Part shown: in pieces, positions 33,736-45,600 of the stretch
Numbering within the stretch: the first letter of the stretch is position 1
How the letters are laid out: each line of letters begins with the position of its first letter
Source of the DNA: Sepiola atlantica
Taxonomy: Eukaryota; Mollusca; Cephalopoda; Sepiida; Sepiolidae
Length of the DNA stretch: 64,000 nt
Direction of reading: 5' to 3'
Assembly (NCBI GenBank): GCA_963556195.1
Contig: OY744525.1
Location: forward strand, 80,634,040 to 80,698,039
Position numbers and translations under genes: made by a program
Notes under the pieces: generated by a model
What the model saw: the letters and a program-made list of their open reading frames with translations, nothing else
Told to the model about the DNA's origin: nothing
Databases searched by the model: none

Positions 33736-35180
33736 AAAAAAACAAAGAGTATCTTTACAAAAACTATGTACGTTACTGTTTTTACTGGTGAGTCTGCCAT
33801 GTTTATTTGTTTATTCGCAGTGAAACAACCAAAATTTGGAAACAGTTGATGATACATCGTAACTTACAAAAGCATATCACCAAACAATTTTGATTTTCTT
33901 TTACAGAAAAAGGTTAAAAAAAACGTTTGTATTGTTAAAGAAAATGTATCGATGCATCGTCAAACTAAAAAATATTGAATTGAGATCATTCAAAGCTTGA
34001 ACGAATAAATTGACGCAATTATTAATTGGTAATTTTTTCCTTTATTCTTTATCTCAGTTATTAAGGAAAAGAGTCGAACAAACTTATGTAAGTCAAACTG
34101 TACGGAAAATAAAAGTGTTTGACATCTCGTGTTGTCTTTAACTTGATTTTATTTCGGTTTTTTTTTTTCTGATTTTTTTTTAACTAAACTTTTTTTGTAT
34201 TAATTCAGACAGTACGTATTATATTGTCTGACCAAGCAGCAGGGAAATTTTGTAACGTCAAATGTATTTTATCAAACTGTTATGTTTACAATTCTTCTGG
34301 AGGACTTAAGTTCGCCGAAAGATCAAGAAATAAACAAAGTTCAAGACAACATGACTTTTATAAATAAATGTATTTCACCTTAGTCTGACTTTAAAAAGTT
34401 TGTTATAAGTTTGGAAAAAATGATCAACAAATTAATGTTTATCATATTCAATGAAGAAACAGATTTTAAATCATCAGACCTATTCCACCAGCAACCTAAG
34501 CATTTCTCAAAAGAGAAATCCCCCCTCCTCGAATGCAACTTGCTATGCACCGCTTAAATATTTATATAAGACATCTATAATGTACCAACAAATCCAATAA
34601 AATAATATTATTACTAGCAGAAACCTGTGAAAATTCCACGATGCTTTCTACACAAATCTGTATAATTCACTTTTAATAATAATATTCCTTTTGAAATAAA
34701 TGTCGGTCAAGATCTCAAAATAATAATAGTATTTATTAAAGATAAAAAAATAACTCCTCTGTAAAAAATAATTTTTTTTGTCAGCTAAATATTCTTTAAA
34801 TGAATAAAACGAATATGTCTCTTTATTTTAAATTGTAGAAATTTAATTATTTTTAAAACAATAAATATTTCCAGTCTTCTAACCGTAATAATAATTGTCA
34901 GAGAAATATTTTTAAAATTTAAAAAAAAGTCACTGCTTGAAATGTATTTATTTTAAATTGTACTATTTTCATAGACGGAACAATAGAAATCGATTTAAAA
35001 AAAATTTAAACTGGGTTAAGTCGGAATTGTTTACCTTAGCGACATCAGATTAATCACCAATCACGGACGATCTCATTTTTTTAATGTGTGTGAAAGGTGA
35101 TAACATAATATTGTCAACTAAATGGCCTGGCAGAAAAAAGACTATATGTGATATGGACGCTCTGCCGGGAAACCTGGTTG
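33736..35180. other. AT-rich non-coding DNA
   Basis: Long A and T runs with many stops in all frames. A possible dispersed-element start ACTAGCAGAAACC lies at 34614. No gene is supported. Confidence 0.5.
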
Positions 35181-35510
35181 CATGGAGAGAAGTGATACAA
35201 TGAATGTGTAATGTAAATCTTAAAGACAAGCTTAGATCTGATGACCTCAGAGGAAGATTAAATCTGGACAGTATAGGGAAATATGTGCAAAACAGGAGAC
35301 TGTTAGTTTGATGATGTTGAAAGAATGGTTTAGAGTTCTTGGGTTAATAGATGTAGAACAGTTGAGGTAACAGGGTAAGTTGACAGAAGAAGGCCAAGGA
35401 AAACATAGGAGGATAAAGACCTGGCCAGAGATCAGTTAGTTTGGAAGTCAATTTCTAATAGCCGTCCAACACATGCCAGCATGTTAAATAGATGTTAAAC
35501 CTAATATGAC
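35181..35510 (+). pseudogene. LINE 3'-end fragment (family C)
   Basis: Frame-broken translation includes LKDKLRSDDLRGRLNLDSI and VNRCRTVEVTG followed by a GRRRPRKT-like word. The same CRTVEVTG block occurs on the minus strand at 62751-62954 and in decayed form at 59060-59290, defining one LINE family present three times. Confidence 0.7.
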
Positions 35511-35881
35511 TTCCCGGAGCATAACAACATGATAGAACCGAATGGTTATATAACATAAAAAAATCAACTTCTCAAAAAACGGTCATTCAGACATGACTTC
35601 TGAAACCAACAAAATCATATATGTACATATAAAGGACTCAGTATCTCTTCAGTTCGAGCTTTATGACAATGATAAAGAATTGGTTTAACTAATCTCAACA
35701 CTTTAATGCAGTTTCATCAGAAATGTTTTTGATATTCATCTTGTTATTGCCAAACAATGAGGGATATATTCAAATGTATCACATTGATTGATTAAGAGAA
35801 ATAAATATATAGTCATGAAACTGCAGTAAACTGGTGACATGATTAACTTATTCATTATTGCTATATATTTTCTATAGTATG

Positions 35882-36440
35882 TACTAGCAGGAAGACCCAA
35901 CGTTGCTCAGGACTGAATGAGGATCAAGCGCCATATTACTTTCTTTGTTTTTACTGCCCCCCCCCCCCACTCTCCTTTCCGTTACACCCCATAATATATT
36001 CAGAAGCAGCTGAAATGTTGGAAAACTCTTAATTAGTGTCTTATACATATGGTTTAAATTGTGTTAAAATCGGATATACGTATTTGAAGTTTTAAGGGAG
36101 TTCTGTCCCCATGGGTCACTTAGAGGTTGGGTCACGTAGATATTCAGCACATAGAGAGTAACGTAGAGGTTAGGAACTACTTTCATCAAAATGGGATTTA
36201 TTTGAAGTTTTAAAAGGAGGTTCGGGCCACCATCCTTAGGTTAGGAGGGCACTTAAAGATTCGGTACCACTCTCCTCGTTTTCTCAATAAATTTTTTTAC
36301 ATATAATTTAAATTTCATAAAAGTAGGATATATTTGAAGTTTTAAGGGAGTTATGACCTTATAGCTCCTTTAGGAGTGCATTTAGAGATTCGAGAACACT
36401 TCCATTGTCTTCTCCCGGTAAATTTTACATAAGAATACAC
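35882..36440. repeat. Dispersed element with three internal repeats
   Basis: Starts with ACTAGCAGGAAGACCCAACG. GGATAYAYKTATTTGAAGTTTTAA-like blocks occur at about 36071, 36191 and 36327, each followed by AGGAG or GGGAGTT, giving an irregular internal period of about 120-135 bp. No coding capacity; class unknown. Confidence 0.5.
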
Positions 36441-36494
36441 TTTTAGATTTTATGTAGATTCTGTAACCTTTCTTTTTATTGGGGACACAGACAT

Positions 36495-36563
<69 letters not shown>

Positions 36564-36578
36564 GTATATATATATGGA
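36495..36578. repeat. (TA)n microsatellite
   Basis: About 30 TA units, interrupted once by TTATG. Confidence 0.95.
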
Positions 36579-37364
36579 TAATGAAGTGATGAAATGGATA
36601 AAATTTGTATAGTTTCCATGTTTATCAACTCATCAAGAGTTCAAACAAGGAATACAAATACAGGAAGTTGGTACCGCCCATTTTATCCCCCCCCCCTCTG
36701 ATGTGTATCTTGCTGAACAACATTAGTTGTTTTAGTTTATGTTCATTGGCTCATCTTACAGCTTAAGTCAAGCAGGTAAAGAAGAGAGAAGTTGATGAAA
36801 TATCTGGAAAAATCTACCATTAAAATGTTATTCTTGTTCGTCAAAAGATATTTAATGAAACATGTGAAAAAAAAAAAATATGGTGAAAAGTTTTTTGTAA
36901 AAAAAAAGTCACATAACTTCAATAATTACACATTGAATGACATACATTTTTTTGCTATTAATTGAATATTTATTGAAGAAAAAATTTGGAAGTATTTAAA
37001 CTGTCGAATAGAAAGTCATTTTTGGCTTAAAAGTTTTTAGCAAATTCTCATGTATTAAAGGTAATAACTCTATCCTCAAGGGTTTTTTTAGCCTTGATAA
37101 GTATTGACTCATTAGTAAAAAAGAAAAAAAAAAGATTGAAAGTTTTGATAGCTATTTACCTCCAATAATTTTATAAGTAGAGATGAAAACTTTACCTTTA
37201 GTCCAATTAATAATTTAATGACCAAACGATATCGTAATAATTAAATTTTATTTTTTAAATCCTTTTTCTTTAATTTATCAAAAACAAAAGTGAAAGTAAA
37301 AAAAATCTTAAGTAAGTACAACTAGTTTATATATATGTATATTTATTATTTTATTTCAATATGA
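36579..37364. other. Non-coding DNA including a copy of the satellite-flanking repeat
   Basis: 36870-37000 matches the sequence right after the 168-bp satellite (TACACATTGAATG, TATTAATTGAATATTTATTG). The 168-bp unit itself is absent here. Otherwise AT-rich. Confidence 0.5.
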
Positions 37365-37555
37365 TACGTTACTGCATCTGTTCAGTCATCCGGCAAAATT
37401 CCCGGTTACAACGACGGACCCCGAATCATAAGTCTCTCTTAGATTTACCCCAGTCTGAACATGCTAATGGAGACTGATGAGTCCGGTTTGGCCGTTATAA
37501 CTCGGAATTTTTCCGGATGACCTAAACCTGGCTATTTCCAACAGACGTAGTAATG
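37365..37555. mobile_element. Foldback element of about 190 bp
   Basis: Arms 37365-37436 and 37466-37555 pair through TACGTTACTGC/RCGTAGTAATGTA, GTCATCCGG/CCGGATGAC, AAAATTCCCGGTTACAACG against its partner, and AAGTCTCT/AGACT. Identity of the arms is roughly 75-80 percent. The centre contains CTGATGAGTCC, but no GAAA box follows. Confidence 0.7.
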
Positions 37556-37651
37556 TATTTAAATAAAATAATATTTGGCTCTTCTATGTCTTATGATCGA
37601 GCACTTTATAGTTTTTTTTTCTGCTAACACAACACACATATTTATCTATTG

Positions 37652-37745
37652 CCGACTGTCAACTAGATGGTTCGATCATTGGCTAGGGAAATGTGCTAGT
37701 CTAGCCACACTGAAGACCTGTGATACAGTGTCTGTGGATGACTAT
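37652..37745 (+). mobile_element. 5'-truncated copy of the tRNA-derived SINE
   Basis: GACTGTCAACTAGATGGTT, GGCTAGGGA, TCTAGCCACA, TGAAGA and GTGATACAG occur in the same order as in the fuller copy at 37899-38035. The A box is missing. Confidence 0.7.
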
Positions 37746-37898
37746 ATAAGCCCCCCTTCTTGGGTAGAGCACTGTTGTTGGTTGATGTCTCCTGCTGCTT
37801 CTTAGTGTAATACAAAGCTTTTTGTAAATAAACAAATTGAGCACAGTGGAAGCAGCAGTCGGTGTTTATATAAATAGACACTGTAGATATCATTTACA

Positions 37899-38038
37899 AG
37901 CACTTCTGTGGCCTAATGGTAAGAGCTGCTGACTGTCAACTAGATGGTTGAAGGTTCATCCCTGGCTAGGGAGAAATGCAAGTCTAGCCACAGTGAAGAG
38001 CCGTGATACAGCAAAACAGTCTGTCTGTGGATGATATA

Positions 38039-38071
<33 letters not shown>

Positions 38072-38075
38072 GTCA
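37899..38075 (+). mobile_element. tRNA-derived SINE with (TA)n tail
   Basis: A box TGGCCTAATGG (37909-37919) and B box GGTTCATCC (37953-37961) are spaced as in a tRNA gene. The body continues with CTAGCCACAGTGAAGAGCC and ends in TCTGTGGATGA followed by a (TA)n tail to 38071. A partial second copy lies 250 bp upstream. Confidence 0.75.
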
Positions 38076-38290
38076 TATGTTATATGAAGATTTCCTTAAA
38101 CATGAGACAACTAATTGACCAAATGTGTAGTATTAAAGGTCAGAGTATTTTCCGCCTCAGTAAAAGCCATTATCAAGAGAAAAAACAAATACACAAGAAA
38201 CGTGGTAGTGTGCGTTTTAAAAAAAAGATGTTTAATAATGTGAGGGGTGTTTAGGAATAATTAATTTTGTTAATAAGTCTGATACATATA

Positions 38291-39080
38291 TTAGATTGAG
38301 GGAAAAGTTTGTGAGCCGTGTAATTATGTAAGAATTTTTTTTTTTCAAAAACGGCAACTATTCTTCAAAATCAAGACCATCATTGTCCACGACGACGACG
38401 ACATTCTGGAAGATTTCAATTGAAAAAGTCTTGACAGGCTTCTACAACTTCATCAAAAAGACTGAAATCAGCAGCACTTCATAAAGCCAAAGTTCTTTTT
38501 GACACTTCATACCAGTCGAAGATGTGACAATCAGTCCAACAGGGTGGGTGGCTGCAGCACCAGCTGCCCTCCTCTGTCAGGCTGAGCTATGATTCTCTGT
38601 GCAATCCTAGGAGGTGCACCCTCCCAGGCTTTACCTTCTCTTTGAGAACGGGTTTGTCTATCACCAATCACCTGAGACACCCCTACCAGAGAATGCTGAC
38701 GGGGCGGCTCAGGCATTTTTCTGGGGGCCAGAATGCACTACCTCTGTTCTGCTGACCTTTCTATCCCCATCTTCCAGCCTTGTGCCAGAACTCTCTGTGG
38801 AGGAAGAGAGGTTAAGACATTTTCATAAAGTTCTGCATTGATTGGAATCGACCATAGTCAGATGGTGCAACGTCTAGACTATAGGCTGAAATGCGAGAGC
38901 ATTTCCACATCGTCCAATCCTTTCTGGTTGCATGTGACTTTGCATTTTCTTGTTGAAGCAAAGTGCGTTTTCATTGAACAAAACTTGGATACTTTTCAAC
39001 CAGCTTATCATAGACTTGATCAAGTTGCTTGCAGTGTAGTTCAGCATTGATGGCGCAACCATTCAGCACAATTCCAAAAT
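38291..39080 (-). pseudogene. 5'-truncated mariner transposase, interrupted by foreign DNA
   Basis: On the minus strand 38822-39080 reads as the catalytic part of a mariner transposase: INAEL-CKQLDQVYDKLVEKYPS, then ENAKSHATRKDW in place of HDNAPSH, and SLDVAPSDYGRF matching the SPDLAPSDYH signature with its last Asp. The C-terminus resumes at about 38535 and ends near 38350 (NVVVVVDNDGLDFEE). A terminal-repeat-like TTAGATTGAGGGAAAAGTTT follows a TA at 38289-38290. Between these parts lie about 287 bp of GC-rich sequence foreign to mariner. The N-terminus and the other end are missing. Confidence 0.75.
38536..38822. other. GC-rich insert inside the mariner remnant
   Basis: Composition changes sharply at both edges (GGTGGGTGGCTGCAGCACC at one, AGAGAGGTTAAG at the other). 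The insert keeps a 61-codon frame on the minus strand (38531-38716), rich in Arg, Gln, Pro and Gly. I do not recognise the sequence; it may be transduced genomic DNA or part of another repeat. Confidence 0.55.
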
Positions 39081-40150
39081 GCAAGATTCCTTCTTCATTC
39101 TCCAATTTAAAATTGGAAATTTTTTATTTTTATTTGACCAATTCTAAAAGTTGAACACCTGTTTATTACCTTTTGCGACACGTTTGAAATGAGATACATT
39201 TATATGATGGCAGATCGAACAGGAAACAAAATTTGACTTCAAATGTTTCTTTTTTTTTTCATCAATTATCTTCCTTATCATTGTCAAATACATTGGCTGA
39301 GATCAAAGTGGAGTATCTGTTCTAAAACTACACTTCGCTGCTCTGTCCTTGCTCAGTTAAGGAGAAATCCTTCTAGCCTGAGGCAATTTTAATTTTTTAT
39401 CACAATCCAGAGTACCCCTTTTTGGGGAATCGGATTTTCCCCACATTAAAAACCGACCATGTCTAACTTTGACCTTGTGGGGAGATAAGTTAATAGGGAT
39501 ACATCCTCTCTTTCAGATTTAATGCTATCAATTTCGGTGACTATTATTAATCATTTTTCTTATTCCACTACTTCTCTCCATCTGTTTCCTTTTACTGATA
39601 AAAATACAAATTATCCATCATCACTAAATATCGTAAGTATCATTATCCGAGAAGGGATTAAAAAAAATAAAATCGAGTTACTTCCCTTGTTTCGTCTTCA
39701 ACTAGAAACATCATTAAAAAGAAACAAAATTGAGATACAAACATTTTTAAGAGCTAGTTTTAACCCTGGATACTTATCCAGTCATAAAACGGTAAACTCT
39801 CACCTCGATAGAAACAGGCTGTTTTTCTTTCTGTCGTAGTTTTTAGTTTTTTTTTTTATTATCTAACAAAATTTTCAAGTACATACATACATAACAATAT
39901 GCATACAACTATGTAATAGAAAATAATTTTTTTCTTTAATAAATTAGTTTAGCTAATTAAGCATTTTTATAAACCAGAACAAGATTTTGCTGCTGTTATT
40001 TTTGGGGGGAGGGATTGGGTAATTTCCTAGTTTACCGGTATTAATTCCGGATATGTTATTGACGTTGGGTATTAGTTTAAAAACAATTTATTTTTTCATA
40101 AAATTTATGATTTATATATTTATCGTTACGTTAAATTATTAATTTAAAAA
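39081..40150. other. Non-coding DNA
   Basis: A 105-codon frame at 39522-39839 is rich in Ile, Lys, Asn and Leu with no recognisable domain, and is probably chance. The remainder is AT-rich. Confidence 0.45.
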
Positions 40151-40159
40151 CAATACTTG

Positions 40160-41035
40160 ACAGGTCTCGGTTCTAGGGCAACATTCTTTACCATATCACT
40201 ATCAGATGTCATCTGGTGTAGCACAGGGATCTGTTCTTGGTCCCCTTCTGTTTGTTGCAGATATTAAGGTAATGACATAGATGCCAACTTAAAGAATACC
40301 ACAATACTGAAATATCCAGTGTTCACATTTCCTTCCAAAACACTAATATCAAGAAGTCTTTTTGTGAATGTCACCTGAGCATTACTGTCAACAGCGACGT
40401 ATGTTGGACAAAGAACATCTCTTAAAAATCTCCAGAAGGCCCAGAGTACTTTGACATTACTCAACAAGACCTTTGCTAGCTGTTCTTCAGCCATCTATTT
40501 AAAACTCGATACAGCTATGGTGCAATCACACATAAAATTCACATCATTAGTCCAGTCTGAAACCCTCATCTCCCTCCGAACATTGACCGTCTGAAAACCA
40601 TTCAAAGACATGCAACTAAGTGAATCCCCCTCATCATACACCTGCCATATTCTGAACACCTTGTTTCCCTTGGTTTGGATTTGTTGAAGCTCCGATGTCT
40701 AGCACAAAATTATTAACCATCTTGCCAACCCTGAGAACATTTTGATTTTCATGTGTCTAACACATGTGGACATGCCTACAAAGTCAGAAAACAACCCTAA
40801 CTCCCATGACTTTCAGAAACATATTTTCATACACAGAATTGCTGAAGCATGGAACACACTACATGCATAAATAGTTGGCTGGTGAGACACTGCATCCTTT
40901 AAAACCCTCATCGCCCAAACTACACCTAATGTCCTTCCTCATGCACTGTTCATTTCTCTGACAATTGTACATGATTCTATGTACCATACATGCACTTTTG
41001 ATGAGTTGTAGTGCACCTGAACACAATAATTTCAT
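40160..41035 (+). pseudogene. LINE reverse transcriptase C-terminal fragment (CR1/L2-like)
   Basis: Opens with SGVAQGSVLGPLLFV, the reverse-transcriptase motif preceding the YxDD region. The YxDD itself is deleted. Later words such as NIDRLKTIQRHATK, LPYSEHLVSLGLDLLKLRCL and HRIAEAWNTLHA in shifting frames are the usual C-terminal order of CR1/L2/Jockey-like elements. It ends where the 30-bp minisatellite starts. Confidence 0.7.
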
Positions 41036-41054
41036 TATCATTACATAAAATTAC

Positions 41055-41632
41055 CATTTTCATATATTGTCATGCAATATTTACCATATTCATATATTGT
41101 CATGCAATATTTACAATATTCATATATTGTCATGCAATATTTACCATATTCATATATTGTCATGCAATATTTACCATATTCATATATTGTCATGCAATAT
41201 TTACCATATTCATATATTGTCATGCAATATTTACCATATTCATATATTGTCATGCAATATTTACCATATTCATATATTGTCATGCAATATTTACCATATT
41301 CATATATTGTCATGCAATATTTACCATATTCATATATTGTCATGCAATATTTACCATATTCATATATTGTCATGCAATATTTACCATATTCATATATTGT
41401 CATGCAATATTTACCATATTCATATATTGTCATGCAATATTTACCATATTCATATATTGTCATGCAATATTTACCATATTCATATATTGTCATGCAATAT
41501 TTACCATATTCATATATTGTCATACCATATTCATATTGTCATGCAATATTTACCATATTCATATTGTCATGCAATATTTACCATATTCATATTGTCATGC
41601 AATATTTACCATATTCATATTTGTCATGGCCA
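41055..41632. repeat. 30-bp minisatellite (TCATGCAATATTTACCATAT unit)
   Basis: About 16 units of exactly 30 bp from 41055 to 41520, nearly identical (one AAT/CAT variant at about 41115). Four shorter units of about 27-28 bp follow, lacking one TA step, to 41632. As 30 is divisible by three and the unit lacks stops in several frames, long artificial reading frames of a 10-residue repeat open on both strands. They should not be annotated as genes. Confidence 0.97.
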
Positions 41633-41739
41633 TACTTAAACATAAAAAAATGGAATGCATTAATTTTTAATTGGAAAACTTATTAATTTTTTTTCTAAAA
41701 TTTTTTTATGAAAGTCACTCTTGACAAGGCATGAAGCCA

Positions 41740-42300
41740 CTTGATTTAAGGAACTAAAAAGAATGAATGCAAAGACAAGAGACGCCGATTGGTCTTAGTT
41801 TTTAAAAGACCAAGGCTATAGGTAGGAAGAAAACAGTGAGCAGGAAAAGAGTTCCACAAGCCTGAGGTTCTTGGAAAGTGACTGCAATAGGAAGAAGTAT
41901 TATAACAAGGTACCTGAACAGTAAATTGATGAAGACCACTAGACTGAGTGTAATGAGCTGGAACAAAGAGAGCAGGGAATAAATCAGACAATTCTGAAGA
42001 ACACATGCCATGATAGTACTTATAGAAGAGAGTGAGATTAGCAACATTATGTCTGTGAGAGAGAAAGGGTATAGAGAAGACGAAAGGTTGTGGTTAACCA
42101 ATGGGATAACCCAAATATGACAACAGTACTCAACACATGGTCTGATAGTAGATTTGTAGAGATAATTAATAGCCTCAGATGTGAGAAAGTGTTTGGAGTG
42201 ATAGAGAGAACCAACTTTACAAGAAGCAAATATGTAACATCACAGTCAATACATAAATAATTATTAGAAATAACTTGAACCAATGATCATCATCAATAAC
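41740..42300 (-). pseudogene. LINE 3'-end fragment, minus strand
   Basis: Reads MCSSELSDLFPALFVPAHYT and RTSGLWNSFPAHCFLP in one frame, with NYLYKSTIRPCVEYCCHIW-like words upstream in another. The phrase PCVEYCCHI also occurs in the plus-strand LINE at 43270-43310, so the two are related families. Frameshifted. Confidence 0.7.
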
Positions 42301-42369
42301 TAACATCCGGACTTAATACCTGTAAACTAAGAAATTACCATTTTCTTTCTAGGTTAAAAAAAGAAATAT

Positions 42370-43750
42370 GGTGACTATTACTTATGTAATCTAATCTTGC
42401 TTCAAGAATTCTGGTGAAAGAACTGACCTTCAAAATTATCGCCCCATCAGTCAACTCCCACTCTTTGCTAAAATCTTTAATCAATCTAGCGATACGCTGT
42501 CACTTCGTTAATTCATTCTGACCATCAATATGGATTTAGGCAAGCACGTTGTACTGTGGATATTTTAACGGTCATCTCTCAATTCATATACCATACACTG
42601 GACAAGGCAGGTAAAGCTAGGGCGGTAGCACTTAATATATCTAAAGCCTTTGACAAGTTCTGGCATGAAGGTCTACTCATGAAAATTAATTTATATGGTA
42701 TTACTCAACAAATATTTAATATAATTAGACCCTTCCTAGCCTAAAGAAAGATCCAGGTTGTCCTCGATGGCCGTACATCCAAACATGACATAATGCGGGT
42801 GTACTCTAGGGGTCGATCCATGACCTTTCTTGTTCCTGATTTTCATTAACAACCTTTCTGATGAAATTGTGTTCGAGATGGGTACATTTGCTGATGACAC
42901 AATGCTCTATTCTTGACATGTGGGTAAAACGAATGCACACATATCCAAGGCAATACTGAATCCTTAGAAAATTATCTTAAGTCTATAGTCGGATGGGGAC
43001 ATAAATGGATGGTAACATTTAATGCTACGAAGACGAGGCTCCTTTCTGTTAACAATTATAAGGAACCTTTTCAACCACTGATTGTCATGGCTAATAGCAC
43101 CCTATCTGAGAGTCCAATATTCAAACTCCTCGGCCTAACATTCACATATAATAATTGGAACAAATACATTGAAGACATTGCCAAAGCTGCTGCAAGTAAA
43201 GTGGGCTCCCTCTACTGTGCTAGAAAACTTCTCACACCTGACAGTATCCTATATCTCTACAAAGCCAACATCTGCCCATGCGTGGAGTATTGTTGTCACA
43301 TAACCATCGGTCTCTCCCTCTTAAACAGGGTCCAAAGAAGAGTGTCTAACTTAATATGTCCCACACTGTCCACCAAGCTTCAACCCCTGTCCCGTTGCCG
43401 CAATGTTGCATACCTGCGCTTGTTTTACAAGTATTACAATAGAATGTGCTCTGATGCCCTCGACATAAATACACCCGACAATCAGAAAAATTCCATCCTT
43501 TCACTGTGGAGGTCCTCAGATGCCATAGGGCTTTTTACTCTAATAGCTTCTTTCCTCGAACTGATAACCTTTGGAATTTCCTCCCTGCTCTCTGTTTCCA
43601 TGGTTGTACTAACATGCAGAAATTTAAAAGTAATATGAACAAACATCTCGTTGCACAACTCCTCACTTTGGGTGCTCCCTATAAATCTATCCCCTAATTT
43701 TCAGTAGCCCCTTACATCTCAGTGATCAATGTGCCTAGTTTGGAGTAAAT
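42370..43750 (+). pseudogene. LINE (family B) reverse transcriptase to 3' end
   Basis: Starts within the reverse transcriptase (RTDLQNYRPIS). Continues with ALNISKAFDKFWHEGL (motif A), FADDTMLYS (motif C, about 42888-42912), PIFKLLGLTF, AKAAASKVGSLYCARKLL, LYKANICPCVEYCCH and RNVAYLRLFYKYYNRMCSDAL. The longest intact stretch is 43009-43638. At least five stops or shifts. The 3' end lies near 43750 (AGTAAATAAAAAGTAAAATAATAATAAT). A longer copy lies at 45600-48120. Confidence 0.85.
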
Positions 43751-44306
43751 AAAAAGTAAAATAATAATAATTAAAACATTTATATAACAAAAAAACAAAC
43801 AAAAAAAATCTTCTTTGGAGATTTTATTTTTTTATGAAAAGAATAGATTTACCCAATTCTCTTTAATAAAGACCACACCTATTACCATTGATTTGATCCA
43901 TGCATTCATCTCATGACCAACAATTTGTTTTGTTTAATTGATGCAGAAAAACGTAGTCATAACTATATATACAATACCATTTTCATTCATGAGCGTTTTA
44001 TATCATATTTTGTGACCTTATTGCAGGTCTTCGATACCATTCGATAAATATTATTAAATATATTAGTGGATAGTTTTTAAAAAATTCTCACTTTTTAATT
44101 AAAAATCGCTACTCCTCATGTTTTATACTTAATTGTGTTACACATTATTTATAGTAAAGCCGATTGCATATATTTCTTTTACACACCTTTAAATAAATTC
44201 TTATTATCATTAAGTAAATATGAAATTTATTTTTTGAATCTGGCCCAAACAAAAGTAAGTGAAAGGTTATCTTTATTTAGTGGGCTACAAATATGGTGTG
44301 TGTCTG

Positions 44307-44310
<4 letters not shown>
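43751..44310. other. AT-rich non-coding DNA
   Basis: Only low-complexity frames are present. It ends in a (TA)n tract at 44311-44346. Confidence 0.5.
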
Positions 44311-44347
<37 letters not shown>

Positions 44348-44349
<2 letters not shown>

Positions 44350-44480
44350 TAGTATGTTTTTTTAAAAAGGCTGCGGGCAATGCAAAGTCCCGGGTAGGAT
44401 ATAAGCTGGAAGTTCCTTCCAGCTTATATCCTACTCAGGATTTTGCATCGCTTTCAGCCTTTTTAAAAAACATACTACTA
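44348..44480. mobile_element. Snap-back hairpin element, 64-bp arms, 5-base loop
   Basis: Left arm 44348-44411 and right arm 44417-44480 pair with coordinate sum 88828 around the loop GTTCC. Examples: AGTAGTATGTTTTTTTAAAAAGG with its partner, and GTAGGATATAAGCTGGAA with TTCCAGCTTATATCCTAC. Mismatches are few (GGGCAATGCAAAGTCC against GATTTTGCATCGC). TA-rich microsatellites flank both sides (44311-44346 and 44530-44553). No coding content. Confidence 0.85.
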
Positions 44481-44515
44481 CTATTCCCAGCAATGCTTCA
44501 AGCAAACTACCATAT

Positions 44516-44555
<40 letters not shown>

Positions 44556-44559
44556 TTGA

Positions 44560-45600
44560 ATTTTAAAAAATACGAAATATCTTCATATATCTATAAATAA
44601 TTTTTTTTAACATCGCGGTTGTGGGGAGAACGGACGTTTTCTCAACCTTTTAACTAAAAAAAAAAAAAAGGTTTTTGTATCACTTTTTTATTTCATCTTT
44701 TAAATAAAAGAAAATGCAGCTGTTTTATTTTATTTTCATTTATAATCAATAAAGGAATAGAAAGTATTTTTAATCAAAATCAATAGATGCAATGTATAAT
44801 ATATTTATTTATGCAGCATGCGTTCGTGTAGTCATAAAAATGACAGAGGAGAGAGAAAAACATTGGATGGAAAGAAAAAAGAAATGGTAAAACAAAAGAG
44901 AGAGAGATAGTTTAATACAAAATAGATAACAGCTGATAACTGTTTTTATTTTTTTAGAATTTATTTTTTCCATGTAAACATTTAAAGTAGTAAAAAATTC
45001 AAAGTGTCTTTAATGTAATATTATATAAAAATTATCTGGGGGGGGGGTCTTCTTTGTCCTGATCGACAACCTTCCTAGAGCTGGAGACTCAAACAAAAAT
45101 ATCCGGTTTGCAAACCTACAATTGTTTAAGGAGCAGATAGGCTTTGTCTATCGGCCGGCTTGTACCAATTTGTCTATTAGCCAGGCGCAGAGGTACCATC
45201 ACAGGGACACTTGCTTTGCACTTAGTTCACATGACGAGTCTGGGCTGCTCTTGTTCTAACAGGTTGAGAGTACAGGTTTGACAGCTTGTGTGGCTGCTGT
45301 TTCTGACTGGTAGTACAGGAGCCGTAACTCTTATGTAGCATTAAGAGTGGCTGTTTTATCAGCAGTTGTATAATATTAGGATAACTGTAGTGCCATATCG
45401 TGCCTTATCTCCTGTGGGCTTTCCCAGGGCTGCAACCCCATAGATAAAGACTCGGCTAATAGTTTACTTGGGTGAGATTTAACAAACACCCACTTTGTCT
45501 AAACCTATTCTATCTAAAAATAATATTAATGACAATGAGAACAAACAGTAAGACGATTAAACAAGATGACCACCCCTATAAAACAACCAAATCGCCTCCT
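44560..45600. other. Non-coding DNA, right part possibly LINE 5' sequence
   Basis: AT-rich up to 45040, where a G-run occurs (45040-45048). From 45050 the composition becomes more balanced and a broken frame (LIDNLPRAGDSN) runs toward the LINE at 45600, so it may be its 5' part. No domain is recognisable. Confidence 0.35.

Noticed and set aside
37474..37480. CTGATGAG core of a possible hammerhead ribozyme
   Set aside because: It lies inside a foldback element. Downstream GTCCGG-TTTGG-CCG can pair weakly but no GAAA box follows and no stem I partner is found.
39522..39839. 105-codon open frame
   Set aside because: AT-biased composition and no family resemblance; length is unremarkable for this base composition.
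41011..41686. Reading frames of 160-219 codons in several frames
   Set aside because: Product of a stop-free 30-bp tandem repeat; identical 10-residue repeats appear in all overlapping frames and on both strands.
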